Source: Chondrosia reniformis (taxonomy: Eukaryota; Porifera; Demospongiae; Chondrillida; Chondrillidae). Taken from it: a stretch of 64,000 nucleotides of DNA. Position numbers and translations under genes: made by a program. Numbering within the stretch: position 1 is the first letter of the stretch; the number at the start of each line of letters is the position of its first letter. Shown piece by piece: positions 11,831-24,585 of this stretch. The notes beneath the pieces are model-generated. The model was not told the origin of the DNA. It saw only the letters and a program-made list of their open reading frames with translations, and made no database searches. The DNA is taken from positions 5,396,501 through 5,460,500 of the forward strand of contig OX359200.1 of the NCBI GenBank assembly GCA_947172415.1. The letters run 5' to 3'.

Positions 11831-13803
11831 TCACAAGTTGTCATATTTCCGAGCGCCTCTTGCACCAGCACAAACACCACAACAACAACAAATGCAGAGG
11901 CATATTGGTACACAAATAAGCAACAAACAGAGTGCCAAGAGACCAATACCAAGGCCCACAGCTTGACCAAGTGTCCAGTCTACAAAAAAGAAAAGAAACA
12001 CATGAAATTTGAGCCAAATGTGATATTACCATAACACACATCCCATGGATATGACAAGTAACATGGTGCATTAATGCTAAAATTGCTTGCATGGATAATT
12101 GTCATGTCTACATGTGCTAAACCATTTTCTAATTGTAACAGACATAGCATATCATAGCATGTCATGTGAGAAAATGATACCTTCTTTGTTACTATTTTTA
12201 CAAGTTCTTTACTTTGTAAATACAAGTAAAGTTTACACTGACATCAAAAGGAAGTACAGAGTTCATGATCAGATTGACCTTTTAGTACTTCAGGAAGATA
12301 TGCATGGGTTAAATGTTAAGCCAAGAGTACATAAGAGATATAAGTGTGGAATGTGTATCTTCACATGTTAACCAGAGTAAATACTTGCTCAAACCACTTT
12401 TACACATCTAAAAACAGAAAAGTCTTCTAATAGAAAAAATGGAGCAACTCCCAAAAGGTGCAGAGCTAACAAACAGTGAAACTATATAGTGTAATTACAG
12501 TTCGCACCCTATACCCAATTATCAATTAACCTCATTAAACAACTCAATCCTCAACCACAGACTGTTTACAGAAACAATTACAGTATATAGTTTGTAGATT
12601 CATCAAGAAACATAGTGTGCAACTACTCACAGCAACTGATTGCAGCTTGATTTCCATTACAGCTGATTATAGTGGTGTTTGAATAGGTACAGTAAAATGT
12701 TTTCTTGCCATTATTTATGGTGTAGCCGGTGCAATGCAGATTTGATATTCGCGGAGTCTGTGAATCATCGTTGATCCTATGAAGAGTGCAAGTAGCAATC
12801 AAATAATTGTAAGTCAAATCTTTAATGTCTGATCTGTCAAGCCATGTTTATGATACAGTTGCTAATTATTACAAATTTCTGGATACCGATATACGATTAC
12901 GACTATAATATGGAATAACAGGGAGAAACAATTAATGACACTACAAACAATCGATGTATAAAATATATACTCAAAGAACAAAGGAATAATCTTAGAGATT
13001 TTGTCCTCTTCAGTAGGCAGTGGAAATGAAAAGGTTGAGATATATAGACTGATCTTGAAGTTACAGTGGGTAAAGAGAGGATTTTGTTTGATTTACATTT
13101 TCCGTAATTCTTTATATTCTTATTTCAGTAGGACATAATTGCTTTCAAAAACAAAATTATCCATTGGACTCAATAACAATTCAATTGAAAGTTACTAAAA
13201 ACTTTTGTAAAAACAACTGAGAAATTACTATTATTCAGTATGAGGGCTATTTCACGTCTCTCAGTAACAATGCTGCAATAAATACACCTTTTTCAAGGCG
13301 TCGGTATACATACAGTACTTTTTGAGTCGGTTATCCATACTGGACTGTCCGGTCCGGACAACCGACTCAAAAAAGTACTGTAATACCGAGATGTAGGGAA
13401 TGTTGCATGTCAGGACCATACACAACAAACACGTAACATACCCAAATCCCCTGGTTGTACCTGTACTCGTGACCACGTACCACCCAACGCTAACACAGCC
13501 AATTTCGCCAGTCAAAGTGTCAACACTACCGCACACTGGCGTCTTAAATGTGACTCCAAATTCATTAATAGTAGCAAGCAGGTATCCTCTTTGATTACCA
13601 GGATCTCCACCGATCTCAAGATTAGTCACTCTTCCATCAGACACTGGAAAGATTTGATAAATAACACAAACGATCTTATGGCTAAGATTGTATGAACAAT
13701 AGTCGTTAAAAACACTTTCTGTAGTGGACAAATACTAACAGTTTGTTAATAACTTACCGGAGAACAGAGGAAGAAGCGCGATAAGAGGAAATAAAAGCAT
13801 CAT
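11831..13803 (-). CDS. Tandem paralogue B: small single-pass Cys-rich membrane protein
   Basis: Exons 13758-13803, 13442-13643, 12631-12776 and 11831-11979 join in the same phases as paralogue A and again give 543 nt (180 aa). The signal peptide reads MMLLFPLIALLPLFS; the second ATG aligns with the start of A and C. Exon 2 keeps EIGGDPGNQRGYLLATINEF, one codon shorter than A. Exon 3 keeps the cysteine spacing with different loops (CTGYTINNGKKTFYCTY). The helix and CICCCCGVC motif are nearly identical to A, and the tail is GARKYDNL. Loop residues vary while the Cys/Gly framework is fixed. Function is unknown. Confidence 0.8.
13311..13382. mobile_element. MITE, TACAGTA-ended family, minimal copy
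   Basis: A 72-bp near-perfect hairpin: TACAGTACTTTTTGAGTCGG ... CCGACTCAAAAAAGTACTGTA, only the two terminal repeats of the family seen at 814, 41537 and 59177. It sits just past exon 2 of paralogue B, in the intron. Confidence 0.7.
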
Positions 13804-13916
13804 TTCAAAGAACTGAAAGGAGAACTAAAACAGAAGACTCTTCAGCTATTGTCTAGTTAAAAGATGAGATCTTTCTCGATGACTTGTTCACGTGACGACC
13901 CGATCTGGGGTCAATA

Positions 13917-14372
13917 TAGTCTCGTGCCCAGCCCAACTTCCGCAATAATGGCTGCCGCCTGCGTAAAGTGGGTCTGGCACATTTCGCCGCATTTCTTGGT
14001 CTTGCAGACTCAGCATACCAGGATTCTGGCGGGCCAATCAGATTGCTCGAAAATATTATATTGTAAATAACACTACTATAATAATAAAAATTGATATGTG
14101 CGCTTGAAAATTACCTGCTCGATGATGGACGCTTCTAGCGTGATACCAAGGCGAGGAACTGAAACACAGCTGTCCATTTCGCGCCGACGCGGTGTCGAAA
14201 CTCATACAATTATTTCCTACTGTATTTATATATTATTTTCGAGCAATCTGATTGGCCCGCCAGAATCCTGGTATGCTGAGTCAGCAAGACCAAGAAATGC
14301 GGCGAAATGTGCCAGACCCACTTTACGCAGGCGGCAGCCATTATTGCGGAAGTGGGGCTGGGCACGAGACTA
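13917..14372. mobile_element. Non-autonomous DNA transposon with long TIRs and 9-bp TSD
   Basis: Inverted arms of roughly 160 bp begin TAGTCTCGTGCCCAGCCC and end GGGCTGGGCACGAGACTA. GGGTCAATA flanks both sides (13908-13916 and 14373-14381), a 9-bp target-site duplication. Long TIRs with 9-bp TSDs are typical of Mutator-like elements. No transposase is present. It lies 5' of paralogue B, between B and C. Confidence 0.75.
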
Positions 14373-14759
14373 GGGTCAATATGGCAGACAGGAAATTAGC
14401 GCATTAAATTGAAATTGAATAAGCTTATTGGCGAAATATAGTGGTTGGTCCGCGAGGCTATATATACGCAAGAGCGTTTATAGTGAATTAGGTTAGGTTA
14501 GGTTATTTTAATTTAAACAGGATGGACCCATCAGCTCATGTGGTTGGTCTACCTGGGAGTCCTGAAATTAGCCAATTAATATATTGTTAACTACTTGTAT
14601 GTCTGGGCCCACATCTGATTGGTACTTTAGTGTTCAATATATACATATCATGCATGCATATACTGCAACATCACTCATGATCAAAGAAAAACAATTATTT
14701 ATTTAGTATATAGTGTTCACTGACAGTTAGGATTTAATAGCCATGTATTGTTAGGAAAT

Positions 14760-17700
14760 TCACAAGTTGGCATATGTCCTGGAACGTCTTGCACCAGCAC
14801 AAACACCACAACAACAACAAATGACAAGGCATATTGGTAAACAAGTAATCAACAAGCAGAGTGCCAAGAGACCTACACCAAGGCCCACTATTTGACCAAG
14901 CGTCCAGCCTACAAAAAAAGAAAAGAAAAAATGGACAGATCTGGAATTACTTATAATCACAAAAGAAACAACAACATTCAATCACAGTCATGTGAGGATG
15001 CATTCCAGAAGACACTTTATAGATGAAAAGCAATTAACATGCAGGGATCGATATCAATGTCAATCTAAGTATAATAAATGGAGCTGTATATATAACCTCC
15101 AGTTCTATACAGCAACACAGGACATCATAATCAATGCACTATTAAGTTTTTAATCAATCTCTTCTGGCTACCAAAACTATAAGGACAATTCTATTGCTAT
15201 ATACTAAAAGTTTTCAGAACATTTCAACAAAATTGCTTCATGGAATCATGTGGTATTATCAGTTGCACTAATGGCTGAAAACATGGCTGACCTCTAATTA
15301 TCACCTCATAACACAACACAAAGCAATTTTTAGTTACATTTGACAATTTGCAATCTTTTATGTGCATGCTTTTCTAAATATTAAAGAGCGTTTTCTACTA
15401 TGTTTACAAAATGGTTAAACAGAAATAGGCCTATGCAATTCCAAAATTCAATTTCTCATTCATTTTTTTAAATTTGGTTAGTACTAACCTATGCATGAAC
15501 ATATAATGCGGACAATATTATTATAATAATGACACCTAAAAAAGGTTACAATGACATCAGAAAGTTCTGTAAGACCAGTTTATCCTGGGAGTCTTTAAAA
15601 CGCGGAATACGGAATACGGAATACGGAATAGCGGAATAGCAAAACGCGGAATAACGGAATAACGAAAATGGCAGCCAACTAGTATGGCCGAATGGAAATT
15701 GAGCTTAAAGATCAATCAGCGTCGTCTTCGCTTCACGGAACGCAGACAACGAACGAATCGTGACCAAAATACGCGCTATTAAACATTAAATAATAAGGAA
15801 GACAACGAACGAATCGTGACCAAAATACGCGTTATTAAAGATAAAATAATATGCACCGGCTATAATATAAAAAGGTGTTGATACTGCTACAGAAAGGTGC
15901 ATCCAGTAAGAGATTACCTATGTGTAATACATGTTTAGGAATAAACACTAATTATTTAGACATTATGTAACCATAGGAACAATAGAGGTAAATTTGTGGT
16001 AGAGACGTTGATTGATCGGTAAATCTTATTTTCTCGATTACGCGTATTTCGGTCACCTTATTATTTTATGTTTCGCCAATGCGCTACGAGTATCTGTCGG
16101 TATAGCGAGTAAACGTCTGTTTTTAAGTCGTTCCGTGAAGCGAAGACGACGTTGATTGATCGTTAAACTCGATGAACGAATTTCCATTCGGCCATACTAG
16201 TTGGCTGCCATTTTCGTTATTCCGTTATTCCGCGTTTTGCTATTCCGCATTCCGCGTTTTAAAGACTCCCGTTTATCCTTAAATGTTGACATGCATGTGT
16301 ATCATCAGTATATATCAAGTGATCACTGTCTTATACTTTGCAATCACTGCCATCCCTACTTCTAACTTCATTTTATAAGCTTATATTTGGCTGCACGCAA
16401 ATTTAACATCAACTATATATGATGATCTTCTTAAAAAGTGGCAAGATCTATTGTATTTGACCTAATCAAGCACAATATATTTTCACTGTCATTATAATTT
16501 AAAAGGCATCTTGAAATTGAGTATAAATGTTAAATGGTTTTATGAAGGTTTAGTTCAATTGTGAAAGTACAATAGCTTACAATCACATATTAACTTTTAC
16601 TTACAAATAGGCTCACTTAACAAAGGAGGACCCTTGATCTAATGACAGACAAATAGGCAAATCACTAAGCAACCTCATGCTTTACAAAAATCAATAGGTA
16701 GATGTATAACTATAAACCAGTTTGGTACAACTGTTATTATAGTGACAGAGAGCATTACTATATAATATTATAGCATTGGACTGTCATGTGAAAATGACAC
16801 ATTCATGAACAGCCAACATTTTTACTTTTTTACTAGGTCTTCGAATTTCTCTGTACACATGCACACGATTATAATATTACATTAAAATCACCTATAGATG
16901 TAAAGGATGCAATTAATGAAATCAGACCCTAGGTGTAATCAGAAAGGAAGTGTGCATGGTACCATGTCTGACCTTTTACCATGTACCTTCAACATGGACA
17001 TGTGTACTATATATGTATATACCACATACTGAATCAACCACTTGAACAATGATAAGTGATAAGCAAATCACAATAATATTTTTAAATTATGATACAAAGG
17101 GCTTTGTATCTTAATTATTTTCGTATCCTGAATGTCAAAGTTGTTACAATCAAGCTGGACATTGAGATGATGCTTATTTCATTTATTATAGATTTGTCAA
17201 TCTAGATCTACTAACAAACTAAATACATAAATGTATAATACAGCATGCTACCTGCTACCACTCACTGCAACTAATGGCAGCCTGGTTTCCAATACAGGTC
17301 CCATTATAGGTTGAATAGGTACAATAAAACACCTTCTTGCTATTTTGGTTGTCATAGGCAGTGCACGTCAAATCTTGAATTTGTGTAGCCTGTGCATCAT
17401 CATTGATCCTATGAAGAAACATAAGCAGCAATCATTTATATTGCCATTAGACCCAGAGTCTGAGGGTCCTGAAGAAAGGTTAACAGACTGAATTTCCAAA
17501 ACTCAAACAAGGGGTAAAAATACAGATTATCAAAATTAATACAATTAATTCACGTTATATATACTATTATATATTAATGTATGTACATGCATGGACACTT
17601 TAATAATATACCTACCCAAAAGTGTCTGTCGTGCCGCTTCCGGTGACTACTAACCATCCGACGCTTAAACAGCCGATTTCGCCTGTCAAAGTATCAACAC

Positions 17701-18002
17701 TACCGCACACTGGTGTCTTAACTGGGACTCCAAAATCATTAACGATAGTAGCAACCAGGTATCCCCTTTGATTACCAGGATCTCCACCGATTTCAAGATC
17801 AATTACATCTGCATAATCCGGAGCACCACTTACCACTACATTGAAGGATTTGAATTATTGAAACTACATACAATATCTTAAGACTAACACGGCATACGTT
17901 TAGGTATAAAGGACCACATAATTGTTAAAACATTTTAAATATTAACTTAAAGTACTTACCAGAAAATAGAGGAAGAAGCACAATTAGACCAAATGAAAGC
18001 AT
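14760..18002 (-). CDS. Tandem paralogue C: small single-pass Cys-rich membrane protein
   Basis: Exons 17960-18002, 17616-17835, 17266-17408 and 14760-14908 join in phases 1, 2, 1 for 555 nt, about 184 aa. The signal peptide is MLSFGLIVLLPLFS. Exon 2 has a longer start (VSGAPDYADVIDLEIGGDPG) and then the same module as A and B. Exon 3 is the most diverged copy but keeps the Cys spacing. The helix reads LLALCLLITCLPICLVICC, then CCGVCAGARRSRTYANL. It has a much longer last intron (2.36 kb) because of the insertion at 15587-16270. Confidence 0.8.
15587..16270. mobile_element. Mutator-like MITE with long TIRs and 9-bp TSD in paralogue C intron
   Basis: The element runs from GGGAGTCTTTAAAACGCGGA to its reverse complement, flanked on both sides by GTTTATCCT (15578-15586 and 16271-16279). 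The arms are about 150 bp, imperfect, and extended on the left by tandem GGAATAC units (about 15602-15630). No transposase ORF is visible. Another direct repeat, ACGAACGAATCGTGACCAAA, occurs twice inside (about 15749 and 15804). Confidence 0.8.
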
Positions 18003-18729
18003 CACTTTTAATTAAGACTTTAACTGCTCGATAAATTTCCAGCTATGGTTTAGTTTATCAGTCTATACTATGGTTATATTGACGGTGTACACGTGACAAG
18101 TAGAGGGGTCGAAAACCACGACTAATTTGACACTACATAACCTAATTAGCGAATTCTGACGTAAACTGTATACCTTTTTAAATCTCTAGTTTGAGAACTT
18201 ATTAAATATGCCATCTCTCTATATTATTATATAGAAGAGTATATACGCTATCTAGTATAGAATTTTACATACAATTAGTTCTGTTAACATTATCAAATTA
18301 AGATATGAAGCTAAGACTTTGTGTCAGACATCTATTATAAGCATGTCCGATGAGTTTGAGAATACTTATATATATTCAATTCAATTCAATATATTAAAGT
18401 GCACCATGCCACATGGTGGCACTATAGGACTCAACGTTGTCCCTACACACAGCAAACAAAAAGAGATAATCAATTGATGAGTATAGGATGTCTGTGCAGT
18501 ATGAAGACCAAGATTAGTAGTAGCATATATAACAATTGATAATGTAAATATAATTTTACCATGATTTCACCAGAGTTCCCATTTATATACTTAAATCCAC
18601 AATCAAAACGAGAGAATTCAATATACCTCTTTCATACTTTCAAGATGAATAAAATTAACTTTACGTATACTAGAATGCAGTCTCAAGCTCTCACTTTAAT
18701 ATTCTATATGTTTTATATTGCTTGTCAGT
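18003..18729. other. Intergenic stretch upstream of paralogue C
   Basis: Contains the second ATTCA/GTGCACCATGCCAC repeat (about 18371-18450). This half probably acts as upstream region of paralogue C, but I see no defined promoter element. Confidence 0.4.
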
Positions 18730-19160
18730 TCACTTAGTATCACACAACAGAGCTACTCCTCTCATAATGCAGAGCTCTGGATTGAGAGTAGTGCGGAGAA
18801 GAGTTGTGATAAAGGTCAGTGGCTTCTTGTACACTAGGCACTGGTACAGATTGGGGTCCTTGCAATTGGGACCAGTACTGTTGACAGCATAGATATGGGC
18901 AACTGGAAGATTGGTATGCAAACAAGATTTTATTTGCTGATTCTATAAGTCTTCCATTCCTCCTTTCTCATCCAGCCCCTCTAAGGAAGAGACCATGAAT
19001 GAGACACCTTCTGTGGGTGGTTCTTTGACTTTCTCTTTTGTCATCTGACATCATTAACATCACCGTGGAGGACCACAGAATCCAAGGCCCAGCCCTTGTG
19101 CATGGGCTCTTGTCACTATTTCAAACACAAGAAAACAGGAAGTGAAAAATGGCTGTAAAA
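18730..19160 (-). pseudogene. Axonemal dynein heavy chain C-terminal exon, decayed
   Basis: The minus strand encodes the extreme C-terminus of an axonemal dynein heavy chain of the DNAH5/8 type. Recognisable pieces are KGWALDSVVLHGDVNDV, then EPPTEGV, IHGLFL, GRLIESANKIL, LPVAHIYAVNST, KDPNLYQCLVYKKP, LTFITTLLRTTLNPE and the terminal MRGVALLCDTK. They lie in different frames, with frameshifts and in-frame stops between them, so this is a pseudogene fragment. The rest of the gene (motor, AAA+ ring) is absent. Related, also broken, upstream exons are at 24584-25440 and 34845-35480. Confidence 0.85.
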
Positions 19161-19257
19161 TTAAAATCACAAAGAGTAAAACCCTTCAGAAATATACTTT
19201 AATTTCCTCATATATGAAGCCATCTCTTACACAAGTCCAGAAGGGTTTCTTAAAATC

Positions 19258-20510
19258 GTGATTCATAATAAAGGTGTAGAAAAAATAGGCCTCTCATGTA
19301 TCTTAAACCAAAAGTTAGCAGACCTGCATGATAAGTATGTTATAGCCCCTGCCGATAAGGCCTCTAATAATATAATATTTATATGTAAGTCCTACTATAG
19401 ACAAATCATTAATGAAGAACTAGGCAGTACCTCTACTTATGCTAAATGTAGAGTAGAACCCCAACAGTTAATTAGGGAACACAGATTTCTTAAAGCTAGA
19501 GAACTTAGAACCTAAACCAGACTGGTGTAACCTTCCCTCTTTTTACTGGATGCCTAAGCTACATAAGAACCCTTACAGCTACAGATTCATAGCTGCCTCT
19601 CACAAATGTACTACCAAACCCCTTTCTAGATTTCTAAATTTGGCACTCAGACTATATAATTCTCAAACATTTTAGAGAAAACTGCCTAGGTATATATAGG
19701 AATACTGGTGTTAATGCCTTTTGGATAGTAGAAAACTCACTATAGAAGTCTTACATAGTCTTAGGTCTATACCCACTAGAAAAGCCCAGCTAGCTAATTT
19801 TGATTTTTCTACCTTATATACAGCGATCCCCCATGCATAACCTACTTAAAGACAAGATTACTAACCTTATTCATAGTGCCTATACCTGTAGGAAGTCCAA
19901 ATATTATATAGAAGTCTGTCAGGATAAAGCCTTTTGGTCTAACAATGTCTCCAATAAAGCAGTCACAGCTGTTCATTTAGTAGAGCTCTTTAATTACCTT
20001 ATTGACAGCATTTATGTATGTGTAGACGGTTCTGTTTTAAGCAATGAGTAGGCATCCCTATGGGTACTGACTGTGCTCCTGTAGTTGCTAATCTTTTTCT
20101 GTTTGCCTATGAGTATGAGTTTATGAAATTAAGGACTACTTAAGGATAACATCACCCTAGCTATTAAATTTTCCAATACTTATAGGTATATTGATGACCT
20201 TTTATGTATTAACAACAAGGATTTCGAACTGTCAATTAGTGACATTTACCCCAAAGAACTTATTCTTAAAAAGACAAATACCAGCCTTAGATATAACCAT
20301 TACTAGCAATCAATTTATCACTAAAGTGTATGATAAGCGAGAGGACTTTAACTTTGATATAGTAAATTTGATATACTAGATAGAGAGGAGTGAGCGTCTG
20401 TGTCAGCACTGTGAATCACAGGAAGTAGATGACAGTAACCACTTCAGTCTTAGGTATGAAAAGATTAGTAATGAAAGAATTAACTTGTTTGAGGAGTTAA
20501 ATGATCTATT
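19258..20510 (+). pseudogene. Retroelement reverse-transcriptase fragment 1 (decayed)
   Basis: Pieces in shifting frames read PADKASNNIIFICKSYYRQI, FYWMPKLHKNPYSYRFIAAS, then YIDDLL (the YxDD catalytic box, about 20188), YPKEL and ITSNQFITKVYDKREDFNFD. A Cys-His tail follows, ERLCQHCESQEVDDSNHFSL. The order resembles Penelope-like and related non-LTR retroelements; the class is inferred from these motifs only. Frameshifts, stops and internal deletions make it non-functional. It truncates the dynein fragment at its left edge. Confidence 0.75.
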
Positions 20511-20994
20511 TATAATGCCTAGGCTTCAAAACCAGTCTCATATCCATAATCAGTGTGCTGGTCCCCGATGAGATTATATATATAGCTTCCATAGATGTGT
20601 GCATGTATACCAATACTAAGAGACTGATCAGCTGGAAGAGTACCATTCAGTGCAAAGTATAAAACTTTACCGAATATGTTTGGTGAACCTTGTTTCCTTT
20701 AATTGAAAGCAGGAAAACCAGTGGCTATTGCAATTTATATATATGTAATACACATATAGTTACTACCCGTTGCAATGTGTGAAATATTGTTATTTGTTTG
20801 TGTAATAATTAATAGATGTATGTATTGGGTATATATACTGTATATATAACAGTTGCATGACCTGCTTAGCCAATATATATATATAATATATAAATCCAGT
20901 ATGCATATGTGCATACACACTATATATATACGTCTTTATATATATATAGTATGTTCTTATATATACTGCATATTCTCCTTGCAGGCAGAGACGT

Positions 20995-22909
20995 ATGGAA
21001 ATGCCTAACATTATGCTGAAGCAACTCTTATTTCTGGCTTTGTTTCCAGTGGTTACAATTGGCGATTGTAAGCTATCATTTTAGCTATAATTTCCTGTGT
21101 GTAAACAGTATATATATAGATTTCAATTAGAATAAATTACTAATCACTTTTTAGCATCAGTCGTGGGCCCCAATTTGTGCTTAAGTGCATATGTCACTTC
21201 AATTAAAGCTTTAAGGTTACTATAATATAAGGTCAACAAAGTGGCCAGGGAATTTGAATTGCAAGTCCCAAGAGGTTTTTGTTGATATTTTGTTGACTAA
21301 TTTTACAATAGGGTCCTGGTCCTGTCCACCAGTGAGATCAGATGTAGTTGGTACATGTGTTGATGAGTGCAGCAGTGATGATGAGTGTGCAGAAGGTGAA
21401 AAGTGCTGCTCTAATGGATGTGGACATCAGTGCACTCCTGCAATACAGCTTGAAGAGGGTGAGATAGAAAACACACATAATTTTTAATTCCCTATTTATG
21501 TGAATGTACTGATGATAATGTGTATAATGTCGATGGGTTCAAAAATGTAATTAAGTTTTTATCAGCATAGGAACCAATTTATCCATATAGCTAGCTAATT
21601 ACCTCAATCACCCAAATATTTCAAGTAGATACATTTCCACCTATATAAGTGATTATACATAAAACTAAATAAATAAAGTGGTACCTATTACGTACATATA
21701 TATATGACTCATGCAATAAAGTTACACATTACATAATATTCATCTCAGGCTAATAGCATAGGCAATAGCAAATGCATGCTGCAGAGCCATTTCCAAAAAG
21801 CTTCAGTAGAACAATGCCACAGAAAGGATAACATAAATATGTATTGTAACTTGCAATTGTACTATTTGTATATACATATTATATAGAGATCTGTCTACCA
21901 ATGCAAGCAAGGAAAGGCGGCATATGTATTGAGGAGTGCAGAAGTGATGATGAGTGTGCAGAAGCCAAAAAGTGCTGCTCTAATGGATGTGGACATCAGT
22001 GCTCTCTACCAGTTACTTTACCACGTGATCTGGGTGAGATGGAAAACCACTATACATCTATATACACATGTACATTTATATACAAGAGAGCAACTGTGTA
22101 TTAAGCGTTAAGCTTTTTCTAAAATGATGTATTTACGTATCACATGTAGGCCTAGGAATGATATTAATATTGCCTTTACAAAGGAATATAAATATATTAC
22201 TATATAAAATGACAAAGTGACTCAAGGGTCCCAGCTTGTGCTTGTATATTGCACCTGTCACTTAATTAACAATAATTAATATTTATGATTAAAGTTACGA
22301 CTAAATGTAAGTCAATAAAGTGGCAAAGTAATTTGAATGTGGGGGTGGCAGCCCCTCAAGTGTTAACTTGAATTAGCTATTAGGATTTACTTACTCAAGA
22401 AGTATATGTGCTTAGTGCATCCCTACTTATATATATTATGCCTGCAGTAATATATTTTGTTTGAAGGATCTTGTCCACAAGTGAGACTAGGAGAAGGTGG
22501 CATATGTGTTGAGAAGTGCAGAAGTGATGATGAGTGTGCAGAAGGTGAAAAGTGCTGCTCTAATGGATGTGGACATCAGTGTACTCCTGCAGGTAGACAT
22601 GTGTAAATTAACATATATATATTACAATCTATTTTATATATGTATATATATATATGAAACCTCTTAAAACCTAATACTCATTATATTATATTACATACCT
22701 TAACACTGTATTGTCACTCTGTTTTAGAGTGTACTATAGAAGGACAGGTTTACAGCACCTGTGCTAGTTCTTGCATTTTTACTTGTGAGAACCATGAAAA
22801 GCAAGCTTGTAATAGAATGTGTAGAATCGGCTGTGATTGTCCAGGAGGCCAAGTGATAGACACTGGTGCAGGAAAGTGTGTTGCTCCTGAGGAATGTCCT
22901 GAAAAGTGA
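20995..22909 (+). CDS. Secreted 3xWAP-TIL protease-inhibitor-like protein
   Basis: Exons 21001-21067 (an in-frame ATG at 20995 is also possible), 21312-21458, 21887-22033, 22467-22592 and 22728-22909 all join in phase 1, giving about 222 aa. A signal peptide (MLKQLLFLALFPVVTIG) comes first. Three whey-acidic-protein domains follow, one per exon, each with the core ECxSDDECAEGxKCCSNGCG. A ten-cysteine trypsin-inhibitor-like (TIL) domain comes last, with STCASSCIFTC, GCDCPGGQ and KCVAPEEC. WAP and TIL folds are commonly extracellular serine-protease inhibitors or antimicrobial peptides; the actual target is unknown. One-domain-per-phase-1-exon organisation suits exon shuffling, and extra WAP/TIL exons on the same strand lie downstream. 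The second WAP has an altered N-terminus (ICLPMQARKGG). Confidence 0.9.
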
Positions 22910-23865
22910 AGTCTATAATTACAACATTAGCTATAGGTGAAGCTTTCTTGCATAATAAGAAAGCCATATATAACAGCTACATTTACGTATGTTAGCTATA
23001 CAAAATATAAGGTTCATTACTATGTTCCTTATATGAGAAACTATAGATATTGAGCTTTCAGTAGTAGCGCAAAACATTAGAATTATTTCAGAACATTTCG
23101 GTCTGTAAACCTTCAACAACGACGTAATATGATGGTAACAATGATTACATAATGGTTCCAAAATTAGATATATACAGTGCAAGTTACAATATATATACTA
23201 AGGTAATCTAATTTAATTTAATATATATATATATATTTATATGATTAAAAATATATTTATGATAGAATATATATAAATATATATATAATGATAAAAAGAT
23301 GGGTTATTGATGGGGTTGTGGAACTACAAAAGGGTGCCAAACATTGCTAAATATGCGACTTGTATGACTTTTGCACTGACTATTATGCCTAACTATAAGA
23401 CACGGTAGCTGCAGTAATATAGCAATATCAACAGTACTAGTAAAACAAAATTATGGTCTCTCACTTGATTATATATATATGTGGTAGAAAGGTACACATA
23501 CGTATATAAGGCATATATACACTCTCATGATCATGAGCGAATGCTTTGAATTTCTTCGAATTCTTTGAATATCCCATGGCCAATTGCAATAGCTGCAGCA
23601 AAATTCATTTCTGGCCTCCTTGTTCTAGATCTTCTCCTGTTTCCATTATAATTTTGAACATTTAAAACTTCACATATGTAATTGCACGTTGACACTATAT
23701 ATAGCTATCAAAGAGTAGACATGTGTGGTTCTATGCCGAGAGTCCTGCATGATGACCGAAGAAGTCCTCATATAGACATATTCAGTATCAATATTATACA
23801 AGTGCTTATTCATACTCACGAGCTGAATTGGATATACGTATACCTGATTGTCACATATATTGCTT

Positions 23866-23990
23866 ATTACCTGAAATAGCTCTGCCTTTAAATTTCTTTG
23901 TGGGGACAGTGTAGAAGAGCTACTTCGCCAGCTAATATTTCTGGCCACTTCAACTGCCATTCCTGGTCAACATTTGGTGTACGAGTTGTT
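23866..23990 (-). pseudogene. Decayed HRM exon of adhesion GPCR, copy 1
   Basis: On the minus strand this stretch matches the first HRM (hormone-receptor) exon of the intact GPCR at 43860-43982, including the NVDQEWQLEW region, but with substitutions and indels. Neighbouring sequence at about 23540-23690 recurs at 28790-28960 and 33770-33940, so the exon travelled inside a larger duplicated block. Confidence 0.65.
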
Positions 23991-24430
23991 TGATCTGTTC
24001 ATTTATTTATCCTATGTACATGTATATACAGAAAATGTGATTGAACACTGAAATTGCATCATTAGTGTTCAATTAGGTCTTTCCTTAGATTGATTCAATG
24101 CTCAGTATAAGGTGAACCTCTAATTTGTAATATTAGCCATAATTATAAAAAAGGACAACTAAATTAAATTTATGATGTATTAGAGGGTCTGATAAAGTTG
24201 ATGAATATTCAGCAGTTTCCTATTTTTCATTATACAGTGAAGAGCCATGTACACTTTGGTTGTCAACTTATATATCTGCTAATGAGGAATCAATTTTAGC
24301 TTGTAAACGTATTCATTAGTGTGTGATTACTCATACTTATCACTGTTTGCAATACTAATAAGTCATTAAACAAACATGAAACAGTTTTCTATGGCACTAC
24401 CATCTTAATCAATTACATACATGTTTTGCA

Positions 24431-24585
24431 TGTTATTTTCCGTTGCTTCCAACCACAGAATGTTGACTGACGAGTTGCTATTCTCCTTGAATGTACACTG
24501 AGACAGGTCCAGTGACTCCCACAATTCATCATCTCCATGTTCATATTGCTGATATGTCACTATTGTAGAGGAGGGCAGTCTTCCA
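24431..24585 (-). pseudogene. Partial copy of GPCR Cys-module exon, joined to dynein sequence
   Basis: Closely matches part of the GPCR exon 45500-45726 (the segment encoding LLLEATENN and LDLSQC). It breaks off at about 24575, where dynein exon sequence begins on the same strand. A fuller copy is at 34630-34835. Confidence 0.65.

Noticed and set aside
11747-12371. + strand ORFs near 11.7-12.4 kb with poly-Thr/Asn
   Set aside because: Antisense of exon 4 of paralogue B (Cys-run codons read backwards) and its intron.
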